From NCBI RefSeq assembly GCF_000092425.1, contig NC_014221.1:1245001-1309000 (forward strand): a stretch of 64,000 nt of DNA, in the 5' to 3' direction. Under the pieces are notes generated by a model. The model worked only from the letters and a program-made list of their open reading frames with translations, did no database searches and was not told the origin of the DNA. The translations under genes were made by a program, and so were the position numbers. Below, piece after piece: positions 16,224 through 24,754 of this stretch. This stretch comes from Truepera radiovictrix DSM 17093. Lineage in GTDB: Bacteria > Deinococcota > Deinococci > Deinococcales > Trueperaceae. Numbering within the stretch: the stretch's first letter is position 1; every line of letters begins with the position of its first letter.

Positions 16224-17440
16224 GGCGCGCCCTCCTCGATGACCTGGACGGGGGTCCCGGGCGGGAGGTCGGCGGGGACGGGGAAGACGACCTCGGTGCC
16301 GGGCGCGAGCCCCGTCACGGCGACCTGCGCGCCCGCTTCGCCCACGACCTGGACCGTGCGCGCCTGCACGACGCCCCCCTCGACGACGAGCACCTGCGCC
16401 TCGCCGCCGCTCGCTCTCAGCGCGGCGCTCGGCAGCAGCGTCCCTTCGGCGAGCGTCAGCTCGTACGAAAACTGCGTCACGGTCCCCGTCGGGATGGGCG
16501 TTTCCGAGGGGTAGATCTCGGCGACCAGGGTGACGAGGCGCCCCCCTTGGGTCTGCGAGGCGCGCAGGGGGCGCGCCGCGTAGTCGAGGCCGCCGTAGGG
16601 GAGCCAGATGAGCCCCGCTTCCAAAAGCCGCGGCGCGTCCGCGGGGGGGACGTCGAAGCGGGCGAGCCGCCCCTCGGTGCCGACGACGCGAAACGCCGGG
16701 GAGCCCGCGCCGATAAACTCCCCCTCTTCGACGAGCAGCTCGGCGATCTCGCCGGAAAAGGGCGCGCGCAGCTCGGCGTCGCGCAGGGCCGCTTCGGCTT
16801 GCCTCAGCTGGGTCTGCGCCTGCTCGAGCTGCAGCCGCAGCAGCTCGAGGTCCTCGCTGGGGGCGAGGCGGCTCGCCTCGGCCGTCCCTTTAGCCTGCAG
16901 GTACGAGGCCTCGGCCTGCTCGAGCTGCACGCGCAGCTGCGTCAGCTCGCTGCGCGCGAGGCCGCCCGCCTCGAAGAGCGCCGCGCCCGCCTCGTACGCC
17001 TCGCGCGCCGCCTCGAGCCCCGCGCGCGCCGCCTGCAGGGCCGCTTGCGCCTGGGCGTCGCCGGAGGCGCTGGCGCGCTCCGCGCTCTGCAGGTTGATGC
17101 GGGCGCTCTCGACGGCCAGGGCGGCGTTGTCGCGGTTTAACCGCAGCGCTTCGTCATCGAGGTACACGACCACCTCCCCGGCCGCGACGCGGCTCCCCTC
17201 ACGCGCCGCGATGCGCGCGACCTGCCCGGTGGTCGCGGCCGAGACGCGGCTCTCGCGGGCGGGTTCGATGGTGGCGGTGGCGCTGCGCGTCACCGTCAAG
17301 GTGCCCGTCTCGGCGCGCACCGTGCGGACGCTGCGGACGAAGAGCTCGCCGCCCGTCTGCGGCGCGGCGCTCGCCACGCCGGGTAGCAGCGCGAGAAGGG
17401 CGAGCGCGGCGCACAGAAGCGGGTGCAGGGGCGCTCTCAC
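16220..17440 (-). CDS. Efflux RND transporter periplasmic adaptor subunit
   Basis: Membrane-fusion protein of 406 aa that links the RND pump to the outer-membrane channel. Residues 1-25 form a signal peptide (LLPGVASAAPQ). VARIAAREGSRVAAGEVVVYLD is the first half of the lipoyl domain, followed by a long alpha-helical hairpin (about 95-215, rich in Ala, Glu and Gln) and the second lipoyl half LRAPFSGEIAELLVEEGEFIGAG. A beta-barrel and membrane-proximal domain complete it. It overlaps the genes on both sides by 4 bases. Confidence 0.92.
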   Translation of the reverse strand: MRAPLHPLLCAALALLALLPGVASAAPQTGGELFVRSVRTVRAETGTLTVTRSATATIEPARESRVSAATTGQVARIAAREGSRVAAGEVVVYLDDEALRLNRDNAALAVESARINLQSAERASASGDAQAQAALQAARAGLEAAREAYEAGAALFEAGGLARSELTQLRVQLEQAEASYLQAKGTAEASRLAPSEDLELLRLQLEQAQTQLRQAEAALRDAELRAPFSGEIAELLVEEGEFIGAGSPAFRVVGTEGRLARFDVPPADAPRLLEAGLIWLPYGGLDYAARPLRASQTQGGRLVTLVAEIYPSETPIPTGTVTQFSYELTLAEGTLLPSAALRASGGEAQVLVVEGGVVQARTVQVVGEAGAQVAVTGLAPGTEVVFPVPADLPPGTPVQVIEEGAP

Positions 17441-18543
17441 GGCCGCTCCTGGGCGCGGGTCTCGTCGCTCTCTGGCGCCGAGGCGTCTGGCGCAAGGGCG
17501 GCGAACGGCCCGCCCAAATTCACGAGCGTCCCCGCCTGCAGCTCGAGGAGCGCGGTGAGCAGACCCTGGCGCGCGCTCTGGAGCTCGGTGCGGGCCCCTT
17601 GCGCCTGCAGCTCGGTCTGCTGCAGCTCGATCTCGGCGATCAGCCCCGCCTCGAAGCGTTGGCGCTGGGTCTTAAGGCGCGCCTCGGCGCCCGCCAGGGT
17701 CTGCTCGGCCACCTCGAGGGTGCTGCGCGCCGCCTCGAGCTGGTTGTAGAGCCCGCGAATCTGCAGCTCGAAGCCGCGGCGCGCCTCGGCGAGGCCGCTC
17801 CGCGCCCCCTGCAGCTGCAGCTCGGCGCTCGCGATCTGCGCCCGCGGCGCGTAGAGCGGGTCGAGCACCGCCCGGCTCAGCTCGGCGAGCTCGAGCTGCT
17901 GGCGCACGGCCAAGAGGTCGGGGTGGCGCGCGGCGGCCTCCTGGGCGCGCCCCAGGGGGGGCGGCGCGACGAGGTAGCGCTCGGGGATCCCCGCGAGCGC
18001 CGCCGCCGTCACCCCCTCCCCGGCCTCGCCCAGCAGCCCGCGGAGGCTGGCGAGGGCGAGCTCGAGCCCCTCCTCGGCGGCGCGCAGACCGCTGCGCGCC
18101 TCCTCGAGGGCGACCTCGGCGTCGGCGAGGTCGAGGCGGGTAGCCGAACCGTTCTGCAGCCGGATGTGGGCGATGCGCAGCCCCGCTTCGCTCACCGCGA
18201 CGCTCATGCGGGCGAGATCGCGCTGCGCGCGCGCCCCCAGCACCCCCGTGTAGGCGCTGCCGAGCTCCTGCAGGGCGGTGTAGCGCGCGCTCTCGAGCGC
18301 CGCCTCGGCGAGCGCCACGCGCTGCTCGGCCTGTACGAGGTCGGCGCGCACCGCGAGCGGGTCGCGCGCCGTGCGTTCGGCGGCCGCGCGGGCGTCCTCG
18401 AGCTCGCGCCGCGCGCTCTGCACGTTGGGCCGCGCCTCGGCGTAGCCGAAAGTCTCTTCCAGGGTGAGCGCGTGGGCGAGGGCGAGGGCGCCGAGAAGGG
18501 CGAGCGCCAGCAGGAGGCGGGGGACGGTTCTCAAGGGGGTCAT
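17437..18543 (-). CDS. TolC family outer-membrane efflux protein (first)
   Basis: Predicted outer-membrane factor of 368 aa with a signal peptide (LLLALALLGALALAHA, cleaved near 25). The chain is mostly long helices with heptad patterns (ARRELEDARAAAERTARDP; ELQLQGARSGLAEARRGFEL) like the TolC periplasmic tunnel. It is shorter than the usual 420-470 aa, so beta-barrel parts may be reduced. It overlaps both the adaptor gene and the second TolC-like gene by 4 bases. Confidence 0.85.
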   Translation of the reverse strand: MTPLRTVPRLLLALALLGALALAHALTLEETFGYAEARPNVQSARRELEDARAAAERTARDPLAVRADLVQAEQRVALAEAALESARYTALQELGSAYTGVLGARAQRDLARMSVAVSEAGLRIAHIRLQNGSATRLDLADAEVALEEARSGLRAAEEGLELALASLRGLLGEAGEGVTAAALAGIPERYLVAPPPLGRAQEAAARHPDLLAVRQQLELAELSRAVLDPLYAPRAQIASAELQLQGARSGLAEARRGFELQIRGLYNQLEAARSTLEVAEQTLAGAEARLKTQRQRFEAGLIAEIELQQTELQAQGARTELQSARQGLLTALLELQAGTLVNLGGPFAALAPDASAPESDETRAQERP

Positions 18544-20117
18544 GGCTGGGTCTCCGGCAGGGGTTCTGAAAGCGTCTCCGAGGGGGGTAGGGCGTAGAGG
18601 GTGTAGAGCTCCAGAAGGGCGCTCAAGGTGCCCAGCTCGGCGCTGCGGCGCGCGAGGTCGGCCTGGAGCAGCTCGAGGAGCGCCCCTTGGGTCTCGAGCG
18701 CGGAGGCGAGCCCGAGCTCCTCGCGCGTCCTCGCCTCCGCGTAGGTGACCTCGGCGTCTTCGAAGGCGCGGCGGGCGCCCGCGAGGTCGCGCGCGGCGTT
18801 GCCGTAAGCGGCGCGCAGCGCGACCTCCTGGAGCGCCGCCCCCTCGCGCGCCGCCTCGAGCCCCGCGCGCGCCGCCTCGGCCTGGCGCGCGCTCGCCTCG
18901 AGGGCGCTAAGCGCGCCGACCGACAGGTTCGCCGACACCCCGACGGTCAACGACGAGCGCACGGCGCTCTCGGGGAGGGTGCGGCCGGGGTCGCGGTAGC
19001 TCACCCCGAGGCTCGGTTGCAGCGTGCGGCTCTCCAGCGAAGCGGTGAGCGCGGTTTCGTCCGAGAGGTTCCAGGCGTAGCTCACCTGGGCGACGGGCCA
19101 GAGGGCGCGCTCGGCAGCGGCGACGCCGAGTTCGGCCTGCAGCGCGGGCACCTCCGCCCGTTGCAGGGTGGCCGGAACGCCCCCGTCGGGGGGCGCCAAC
19201 GCGGCGAGCGCCGCCGCGGAGGGCGCGGGGGTGTCGCCGACGAGCGCCCGCAGGTTGCGGCGCGCGGTCTCGGCGTCCGTGCGGGCGTTGTGCAGGAGCG
19301 TCTCGGCCTCGCGGAGGGCTGAGCGCGCCTCGCGCAGCTCGCGCGCGGTCGCCCCGCCGCGCTCAAAGCGCCTCTGGGTCGCCTCAAGGCCGCGCTGCGC
19401 CGCCGCCTGCCCCGTTTCGGCGAGCGCCACCGAGCGCTCCGCGAGCTGGAGGTTGAGCGCCGCTACCAGGGCGCGGGCCTCGAGCCCCGCGCGCGCCTCG
19501 CGCAGCTCCAGGTGGCGGCTGCGCACCTCCAGCTCGCGCCCGCGCACGGCGTCGGCGACGTCGCCGAAGGGGTAGGGGCGGAAGACGAGGGTGGCCGAGA
19601 GCTGCGTTTGGGTCTCCGGCAGCGCCACCCCGCCGGGGGGGGGGAGCTGCGTGACCGTGAGCGCCTCGTCGAGCCCGAGGCGGGTGTAGGCGCCGCTCGC
19701 CTCGAGGGCGACCGGGTCATAAGCGGCGCGCAGCTGCAGCTCGGCGGCCTCGAGCGCCGCTTCGGCCGCGCGCAGCTCGGGGTGCGCGGCCAATGCCGCT
19801 AGAAAACGCCGCAGCGCGGCCGTGTCCGGAGTCGCGTCAGGCGCTGTGTCGGGGACTGTGTCAGCGGATAAGCCAGGGAGACGGCTTTCACCGACCGGCG
19901 AGGGGGCGCTCAGCGCAAAGGCGGCGAGCGCTAGCGCGACGGTTGCGCCTAGGCGCGGCGTCCCACCACGGGCGCGCGGGGTCGGAGCGTCGGGCGCCGA
20001 ACGTGCGGGGGGTGGGGGGGCGGCGTCATCGGGGGGGTAAGACGGTGTAGGGGAGGGCGTCTCATCGTTCTCCAGTCGGTTGCGGCGGGGCCAGCGCCCC
20101 TGGACGGACGGTTGCAA
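18540..20117 (-). CDS. TolC family outer-membrane efflux protein (second)
   Basis: About 525 aa as read from TTG at 20117. The domain from about residue 100 shows TolC-type helices (LRAAYDPVALEASGAYTRLG; ELEVRSRHLELREARAGLEA; RFERGGATARELREARSALR). The start is doubtful: the first 60 residues are Pro- and Arg-rich and precede a hydrophobic segment (ATVALALAAFALSAPSP) that looks like a signal peptide core, so export would need a later start, yet no in-frame ATG, GTG or TTG lies closer. An ATG at about 20073 with GGAGA before it opens a different frame. A frameshift, a CTG start, or a sequence error should be considered. It is the first gene of the RND operon. Confidence 0.75.
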   Translation of the reverse strand: MQPSVQGRWPRRNRLENDETPSPTPSYPPDDAAPPPPARSAPDAPTPRARGGTPRLGATVALALAAFALSAPSPVGESRLPGLSADTVPDTAPDATPDTAALRRFLAALAAHPELRAAEAALEAAELQLRAAYDPVALEASGAYTRLGLDEALTVTQLPPPGGVALPETQTQLSATLVFRPYPFGDVADAVRGRELEVRSRHLELREARAGLEARALVAALNLQLAERSVALAETGQAAAQRGLEATQRRFERGGATARELREARSALREAETLLHNARTDAETARRNLRALVGDTPAPSAAALAALAPPDGGVPATLQRAEVPALQAELGVAAAERALWPVAQVSYAWNLSDETALTASLESRTLQPSLGVSYRDPGRTLPESAVRSSLTVGVSANLSVGALSALEASARQAEAARAGLEAAREGAALQEVALRAAYGNAARDLAGARRAFEDAEVTYAEARTREELGLASALETQGALLELLQADLARRSAELGTLSALLELYTLYALPPSETLSEPLPETQP

Positions 20118-20587
20118 AGGGGGCAGTTGGGGCCCGTGAAAGCGCCGAGGGTGTCGCCCCTACCCGTCACGAAGCGGTGGCGTACGCTTTTAGATTGTAG
20201 GGGTTTGCGCGTCCACCAAGAACGCGCTGTCCTACCTTGTCCTACCTTCGCGTGTCTCACTCGTCGCACGCTCGTCACAACCATGCGTGCTGCGGGGCTC
20301 GTCACGCGTATTATCGCGTATCATCGCGGTGCACTGTGAGGCGTTCGGTAGGGTTTCCTTAAGCGCCGATGAAGGTGGGGTGCAACCGACGCGCTTTTGC
20401 CCCACCTGCGACCGATGAGCTGGCCGACGTGCCGCTGACCGACCCGTGTCCAACTGACCCATGCCCAACCGTCCGCCTCGGAGCGCGCCGCGCGCTGTAA
20501 CGCGCCCCCTGAGGTGCCCGCGCATGTTGGGCGAGAGCGCGGTTTCGGGGCCCCTTTTTCAGTAGGGTGGCCTGGAAGGGAGACGCG
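20118..20587. other. Intergenic region with the RND operon leader
   Basis: About 470 bases with no supported gene. It holds the RND operon promoter and about 70-110 bases of leader. Short direct repeats occur (TCCTACCTTG/TCCTACCTTC near 20230; CGCGTATTAT/CGCGTATCAT near 20306-20326). The promoter of the plus-strand esterase must also lie here, but I see no convincing -35 and -10 pair for it. Confidence 0.5.
20194..20222 (-). promoter_or_regulatory. Probable promoter of the RND efflux operon
   Basis: On the minus strand TACAAT (20199-20194) is a good -10 box, and TTCTTG (20222-20217) stands 17 bases upstream as a weak -35. Transcription should start near 20187. Confidence 0.5.
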
Positions 20588-21796
20588 ATGTTTGGATTAG
20601 CCCCTCGAGGCGCCCACGGCCTCCTCGCCCTCGTCCTCCTCCTCGGCGCCTGCGTGCAGCCGCCGGTGGATCCCAGCCCCGACCCCGAGCCGCCCGCTGC
20701 GGCGCCGACGCTGCCCGACCTGACGCCCGGCGTCTGGACCGCCCTCTCGCCGGGGGGGGAGACGACCTGCTCAGACGGTTCGCCCTACACCTTTTTCGTC
20801 CGCCCCGGGACGGTCAACAAGGTGGTGGTGGACTTCGAGGGGGGTGGCGCCTGCTGGAACGACGGCACGTGCGGTCCCAACGGGCCCTATCAACCCAACC
20901 TCGCCGCCTCGATGAGCGCGCGCTACCGCGAGGAGAACCCCACCGGGTTGTACGACAAGAGCAACCCCGAGAACCCCGTGCGCGACTGGTACCACGTGTT
21001 CGTGAGCTACTGCACCGCCGACGTGCATCTGGGTGACAGCGTCGAGACCTACACCACGCCGCAGGGCGAGCGCACGGTCTACCACAAGGGACAGGCGAAC
21101 GTCCGCGCGGTGCTCGCCTGGATGGCGGAGCACTTCAGCGCCCCCGAAGCGGTGTTCGTCACGGGGTGCAGCGCTGGCGCCTACGGCGCGGCGCTCTACA
21201 CCGCTGAGCTCGCCGCGATGTACCCCGAAGCCGACGTCAGCCAGATGGGTGACTGCGGGGCCGGCATCATTCCCGAGAGCTTCGTTCAGGAGGGCCTGAA
21301 CCGCTGGAATATCGAGGGGGCGTTGCCCGCAGGGGTCGACCTCGAGGAGGGCGTCCCCGCGACCTTTTTGGCCGACGCGTACGTCGTGATCGGCCAGCAG
21401 TTCCCCGAGGCGCGCCTGTCGCAGTACAACAGCGCCTTCGACGGGGTGCAGATCGCCTTTTACGCGCGGATGCTGGAGCGCAACCTGCAAGACCCCGAGG
21501 CGCTGCAGGAGGTGGCCGAAGCGTGGTTTACGGGGCTCGTCACCTCGTTGCAGGGCATTCAGGTGGAGCTGCCGAGCTTTTCGAGCTACACCAGCTTGCT
21601 CGACGACAACGACGACCTGCAAGACGGCACCGCGCACTGCCTGCTCTTCCGACCCGAGTTCTACACCTTGGTGACGTCGGAGGTGCGTTTCGTCGACTGG
21701 CTGGGGGACCTCATCGCGGGGGAGTCGGGGCAGACGGTCTTTACGCCGCTCCCCGAAGCGCTCGAGCCGCCGGTAGCGGTAGGGGCCAGCAGGTAG
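20588..21796 (+). CDS. Pectin-acetylesterase-family lipoprotein
   Basis: Predicted serine esterase of 402 aa in the pectin acetylesterase/NOTUM family. The signal sequence ends in the lipobox LLGAC, so it should be a lipid-anchored envelope protein. Family motifs are VVVDFEGGGACWN (about 78-90, oxyanion loop), VFVSYCTADVHLGD, and the nucleophile elbow VFVTGCSAGAYGA with Ser near 200; the acid is probably in the GDCGAGI region and a C-terminal histidine in GTAHCLLF. The true substrate is uncertain; deacetylation of a polysaccharide or removal of an acyl group is typical. ATG at 20588 is chosen because AAGGGAGA lies before it and the signal peptide starts there. Confidence 0.85.
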   Translation: MFGLAPRGAHGLLALVLLLGACVQPPVDPSPDPEPPAAAPTLPDLTPGVWTALSPGGETTCSDGSPYTFFVRPGTVNKVVVDFEGGGACWNDGTCGPNGPYQPNLAASMSARYREENPTGLYDKSNPENPVRDWYHVFVSYCTADVHLGDSVETYTTPQGERTVYHKGQANVRAVLAWMAEHFSAPEAVFVTGCSAGAYGAALYTAELAAMYPEADVSQMGDCGAGIIPESFVQEGLNRWNIEGALPAGVDLEEGVPATFLADAYVVIGQQFPEARLSQYNSAFDGVQIAFYARMLERNLQDPEALQEVAEAWFTGLVTSLQGIQVELPSFSSYTSLLDDNDDLQDGTAHCLLFRPEFYTLVTSEVRFVDWLGDLIAGESGQTVFTPLPEALEPPVAVGASR

Positions 21797-21914
21797 TAGG
21801 CCGTAGCCAGTAGTCAGTAGCCAGTAGTCAGTAGCCAGTAGTCAGGGGTCGGTAGTCCGTAGTTAGGGAACGGTAAAAGTCCTGCCGGCTTCTGACCCCT
21901 GACGTCTGGCTTCT
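21797..21914. repeat. Heptanucleotide array E with an internal inversion
   Basis: Units GTAGCCA and GTAGTCA alternate six times (21810-21845), followed by degenerate units and a short stretch in the opposite orientation (TGACCCC, TGACGTC). GTCAGGGGTC (21841-21850) and GACCCCTGAC (21894-21903) are inverse complements. It fills the gap between the esterase stop and the promoter of the HD-domain gene and resembles arrays A and B without a gene between them. Confidence 0.8.
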
Positions 21915-21917
21915 TGC

Positions 21918-21923
21918 TAAAGT
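21918..21923 (+). promoter_or_regulatory. TAAAGT -10 box, leaderless start of the HD gene
   Basis: TAAAGT ends 6 bases before the ATG at 21929, and no ribosome-binding site is present. The -35 zone falls inside repeat array E. Confidence 0.5.
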
Positions 21924-21928
21924 GCCCT

Positions 21929-22531
21929 ATGGCAGACACGCCTGTTTCTCACCCCGCGCTGTCGCGCGAAGGGGCGCTGGAACTCATGCGCGCCTGGACC
22001 GCTTCGGAGAGCCTGCGGAGCCACATGCTCGCCGTTGAGAGCGCCGTGGCCGCCTACGCCCGCCACTACGGCGAGGACGAGACGCTGTGGCGCGTCACGG
22101 CGCTGTTGCACGACTTCGACTACGAGCGCTACCCGGAGCCGAGCGAAAGCGGCCACCCGTTCGTCGGGGTGGCCTACTTGCGCGAGCAGGGCTTTCCCGA
22201 GGAGGTCCTGGAGGCCATCCTCGGTCACGCCGACTACTCGGGGGTGCCGCGCAGGTCGCGGCTCGCGAAGGTGCTCTACGCGTGCGACGAGCTCACGGGT
22301 CTCATCACCGCCGCGGTGCTCGTGCGCCCCGACAAAGACATCGGCAACCTCGAGCTAAAAAGCCTCAAAAAGAAATTCAAGGACAAGGCCTTTGCCCGCG
22401 GCGTCAGTCGCGACGACGTCGTGCGCGGCGCACAGGAGCTGGGTGTAGAGCTGTGGGAGCACGCCGCGTTCGTGTTGCGGGCGATGCAAGAGGACGCGGA
22501 GGTGCTCGGCCTGGGCGGCGACCGCGCCTAA
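21929..22531 (+). CDS. HD domain-containing protein
   Basis: Predicted metal-dependent phosphohydrolase of 200 aa. The HD motif is ALLHDFDYERYP (about 54-65), with preceding His in SHMLAVESAV (about 32) and a later conserved HADYSG (about 95) that completes the metal site. The C-terminal part (KDIGNLELKSLKKKFKDKAFARGVSR) is typical of small hydrolases annotated as HDIG proteins. The natural phosphate ester is unknown. It ends 20 bases before a 22-bp palindromic terminator shared with the convergent signal peptidase gene. Confidence 0.82.
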   Translation: MADTPVSHPALSREGALELMRAWTASESLRSHMLAVESAVAAYARHYGEDETLWRVTALLHDFDYERYPEPSESGHPFVGVAYLREQGFPEEVLEAILGHADYSGVPRRSRLAKVLYACDELTGLITAAVLVRPDKDIGNLELKSLKKKFKDKAFARGVSRDDVVRGAQELGVELWEHAAFVLRAMQEDAEVLGLGGDRA

Positions 22532-22550
22532 GGCGAGCGGAACATAACAA

Positions 22551-22572
22551 GCGGGACGCTTAAGCGTCCCGC
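22551..22572. terminator. Bidirectional terminator between convergent genes
   Basis: GCGGGACGCT (22551-22560) and AGCGTCCCGC (22563-22572) with TA between them form a perfect 22-base palindrome. It separates the convergent HD and signal peptidase genes. U-tracts are poor on both sides. Confidence 0.7.
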
Positions 22573-22603
22573 TGCTTCGCCTGTTTGCTTCGTCTCGCAG
22601 GCC

Positions 22604-23566
22604 TTACGGCGTCAGCGCCAGGGCGGTCGCCGCCCCTTCGGGTTGCCGCTCCGTTTGGTCCGTTTGGCCGTCGGGGTCGGGGATCGCCCCAAACGCCGCT
22701 GGCGGGGTGAGGCGGCGCCAGTTCCACGCGCCATCTCGGCGCGGGGGCCAGATGACGGCGGTGGCCCGTCCGGCGATCGCGATGCTGTCGATGGGACCGA
22801 AGTAGCGCGAGTCCTCGCTGCCGCCGCGGCTCGCCTGCCGGTTGTCGCCCATGACGAAGTAGTGCCCTTCGGGGACGATGAGCTCGTGCAAAAAGGGCTC
22901 CCCTTCGGGCGCACCCTCGGGGATGGGGGCGAGCGCGGCGATGGTGTCGCCGTAAAAAAAGGTCATCGCCTCACCGCCCACGGGTGCGGGGCCGCCCGTT
23001 AGCGGGTCGAACGTGCCGCGCACCAGCCCCTGAAAGCCCACGACCTGACCGTTTTGCACGACCACCACGGGAAAATCGATGGGGTCGGGGGTGATCTCGC
23101 CGGAGTCGGTGATAAAGCTCTGATCGACCGCGACCCCGTTGATAAAGACCTGGCCGTTGTCGATGCGCAGCCGGTCGCCGGGGCGTCCCATCACGCGTTT
23201 GATAAAGAAGGCGCGGCGCGCGCCCTGGCGCAACGAGGGGGCGTTTTCGGGTTCACGGACGACGACGATGTCGCCGAGCGGGTAGGGTCCGAGGAGGCCC
23301 ATACGGCGCAGCCACGTGTCGTACTTGGGGATAAAGACGCGGTCGCCGGTAAAGAGCGACTGCGGGAGCCGGCCGCTGCCGCCATCGAGGGTGGGTTGCA
23401 TCGACGAACCGACGACGCCCACGGTGGTAAAGACGAAGGTGACGATCAAAAACGCGATGATAAGCGCTTCGGCGTAGCCCCTCACTTCGCGCCAGAAGCG
23501 GCTGCCCGATCCTTTGGCGGCGCGTTTTCCCGCCTTGGGATCGCCCTTGTGGGTGTCGGTAGTCAT
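22604..23566 (-). CDS. lepB: Signal peptidase I
   Basis: Membrane-bound Ser/Lys protease of 320 aa that removes signal peptides from secreted preproteins. One membrane helix at about 32-52 (AEALIIAFLIVTFVFTTVG) is followed by the catalytic Ser55 in GSSMQPTL. The catalytic Lys123 lies in FFIKRVMGRPGD, and the substrate-binding box VMGDNRQASRGGSEDSRYFG is near 245-265. It is longer than many homologues because of two inserts. The ATG at 23566 is used since a TAGACT -10 box lies 7 bases upstream, implying a leaderless transcript. Confidence 0.95.
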   Translation of the reverse strand: MTTDTHKGDPKAGKRAAKGSGSRFWREVRGYAEALIIAFLIVTFVFTTVGVVGSSMQPTLDGGSGRLPQSLFTGDRVFIPKYDTWLRRMGLLGPYPLGDIVVVREPENAPSLRQGARRAFFIKRVMGRPGDRLRIDNGQVFINGVAVDQSFITDSGEITPDPIDFPVVVVQNGQVVGFQGLVRGTFDPLTGGPAPVGGEAMTFFYGDTIAALAPIPEGAPEGEPFLHELIVPEGHYFVMGDNRQASRGGSEDSRYFGPIDSIAIAGRATAVIWPPRRDGAWNWRRLTPPAAFGAIPDPDGQTDQTERQPEGAATALALTP

Positions 23567-23573
23567 AGGGTGC

Positions 23574-23579
23574 AGTCTA
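23574..23579 (-). promoter_or_regulatory. TAGACT -10 box, leaderless start of lepB
   Basis: TAGACT on the minus strand ends 8 bases before the ATG at 23566, with no ribosome-binding site between them. Confidence 0.5.
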
Positions 23580-23641
23580 CCCCGTTCCGCTCCCCGGGCT
23601 TGCAATCTGGCGGCGGGCGCCGCCGGTGAGGGTGGGGCGCG

Positions 23642-24643
23642 CTAGCCTCTGGTTTTAAAGGGTGCGCGCGGTTTGGCTTTGAGCGCCTTGGGGAGCGCAG
23701 GGTGCGTCGGTTCCGCCGCTTCGCCCTGGTGTGGGGGGTGGGTGCTCTCGCTGAACGCTTTGACGGCCGGGGGGGGTGCGACCTCCCCCAAGGCCTCCTC
23801 GGGGAGGAGCCCCGCGCGCACAAAGACCTGCAGCGCGCTCCACTCGCCGATCGCCACGATCTCGTCGAGCGCCCAGAACGACTCGATGTTGAGGTGCGGC
23901 ATGGGGTACTGCACGCGCAGATCAGCGGGGTGCATGGTGTACTGCAGCTCGGTGAGGATACTCCCCATGATGTCGGTGGCGCGCAGCAGGGTCTGCGCCA
24001 TCGGGTTGCGGCGCTCGAGCCGAAAGGTGGCCATCATCCGCTCCCACCACCGCCCCTCGTCGCTCGGGTTGCTGAGGGTGGCGCGGCGCGGTACGGTGGC
24101 GTCGCCGGCGATGGTGAAGTTGGCGTGTAAAAACGACACGGCGTTGATCGGCAGGTTGTTGACGATGCCGCCGTCGGCGAGCGTGCGGCCGTTAAAGGTG
24201 ACCGGCTCGAAAGCCCCCGGAAAGCAGCTCGAGGCCCGCACCGCCGTGATCAGGTCGCCCTCGAAGATAAACACCTCTTCGCCGCTCTCGAGGTCGGTGG
24301 TGGCGACGACCAAGGGGGTTTGCAGTTCGCCGAAGGTCTCGGGTAGGTGCGACGCCAAAAACGCGTGCAGCTTGAGCCCTTTAAGGAGCCCGTTGTGGAG
24401 CGACAGGTCGATGAGGTCGCGCCAGGTGACGCTTTTGGCGATCCTGTAGATGTCGTCGGCAGTGTGGCCGCTCGCGTAAAAGGCGCCTAGAATCGCCCCC
24501 ATCGAGGTGCCCGCGATCACGTCCACGGTGATGCCGGCGCGCTCCAAGACCCGCAAGAGCCCGATATGCGCAAAGCCGCGCGCCGCCCCGCCGCTGAGAA
24601 TCAGGCCGACGCGCTTTTTGGGTGGCGCGTTCCCCGTCTCCAT
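23642..24643 (-). CDS. Patatin-like phospholipase family protein
   Basis: Predicted Ser-Asp acyl hydrolase of 333 aa. The patatin signs are the oxyanion loop GGAARGFAHIG (about 18-28), the nucleophile elbow GTSMG with Ser near 46, and the DGG dyad in LADGGIVNNLP (Asp near 172). No signal peptide is present, so it should act in the cytoplasm or at the membrane. The C-terminus (about 285-333) is a low-complexity Pro/Lys tail. A TAAGCT box (24657-24652, minus strand) stands 8 bases before the ATG. The IS5-type element lies just upstream and could cut the gene off from further regulatory DNA. Confidence 0.9.
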   Translation of the reverse strand: METGNAPPKKRVGLILSGGAARGFAHIGLLRVLERAGITVDVIAGTSMGAILGAFYASGHTADDIYRIAKSVTWRDLIDLSLHNGLLKGLKLHAFLASHLPETFGELQTPLVVATTDLESGEEVFIFEGDLITAVRASSCFPGAFEPVTFNGRTLADGGIVNNLPINAVSFLHANFTIAGDATVPRRATLSNPSDEGRWWERMMATFRLERRNPMAQTLLRATDIMGSILTELQYTMHPADLRVQYPMPHLNIESFWALDEIVAIGEWSALQVFVRAGLLPEEALGEVAPPPAVKAFSESTHPPHQGEAAEPTHPALPKALKAKPRAPFKTRG

Positions 24644-24651
24644 CTCCCGCT

Positions 24652-24657
24652 AGCTTA
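24652..24657 (-). promoter_or_regulatory. TAAGCT -10 box before the patatin gene
   Basis: TAAGCT on the minus strand lies 8 bases upstream of the ATG at 24643. GGGAG falls in the gap, so a leaderless or very short leader transcript is possible. Confidence 0.4.
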
Positions 24658-24754
24658 GCACCGCTCGCGCGGCCCCTACGTTCAAGGTTCGGGTGGACCT
24701 CAGGTGTCACCCTACGTGGCCGTGAGCTGCTCTCGTTCGGCCACAAAGCGCTAG

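Noticed and set aside
15735-16514. Long antisense frames opposite the RND genes, TolC genes and other G+C-rich genes
   Set aside because: They have no start signals or family motifs and reflect codon bias of the sense genes.
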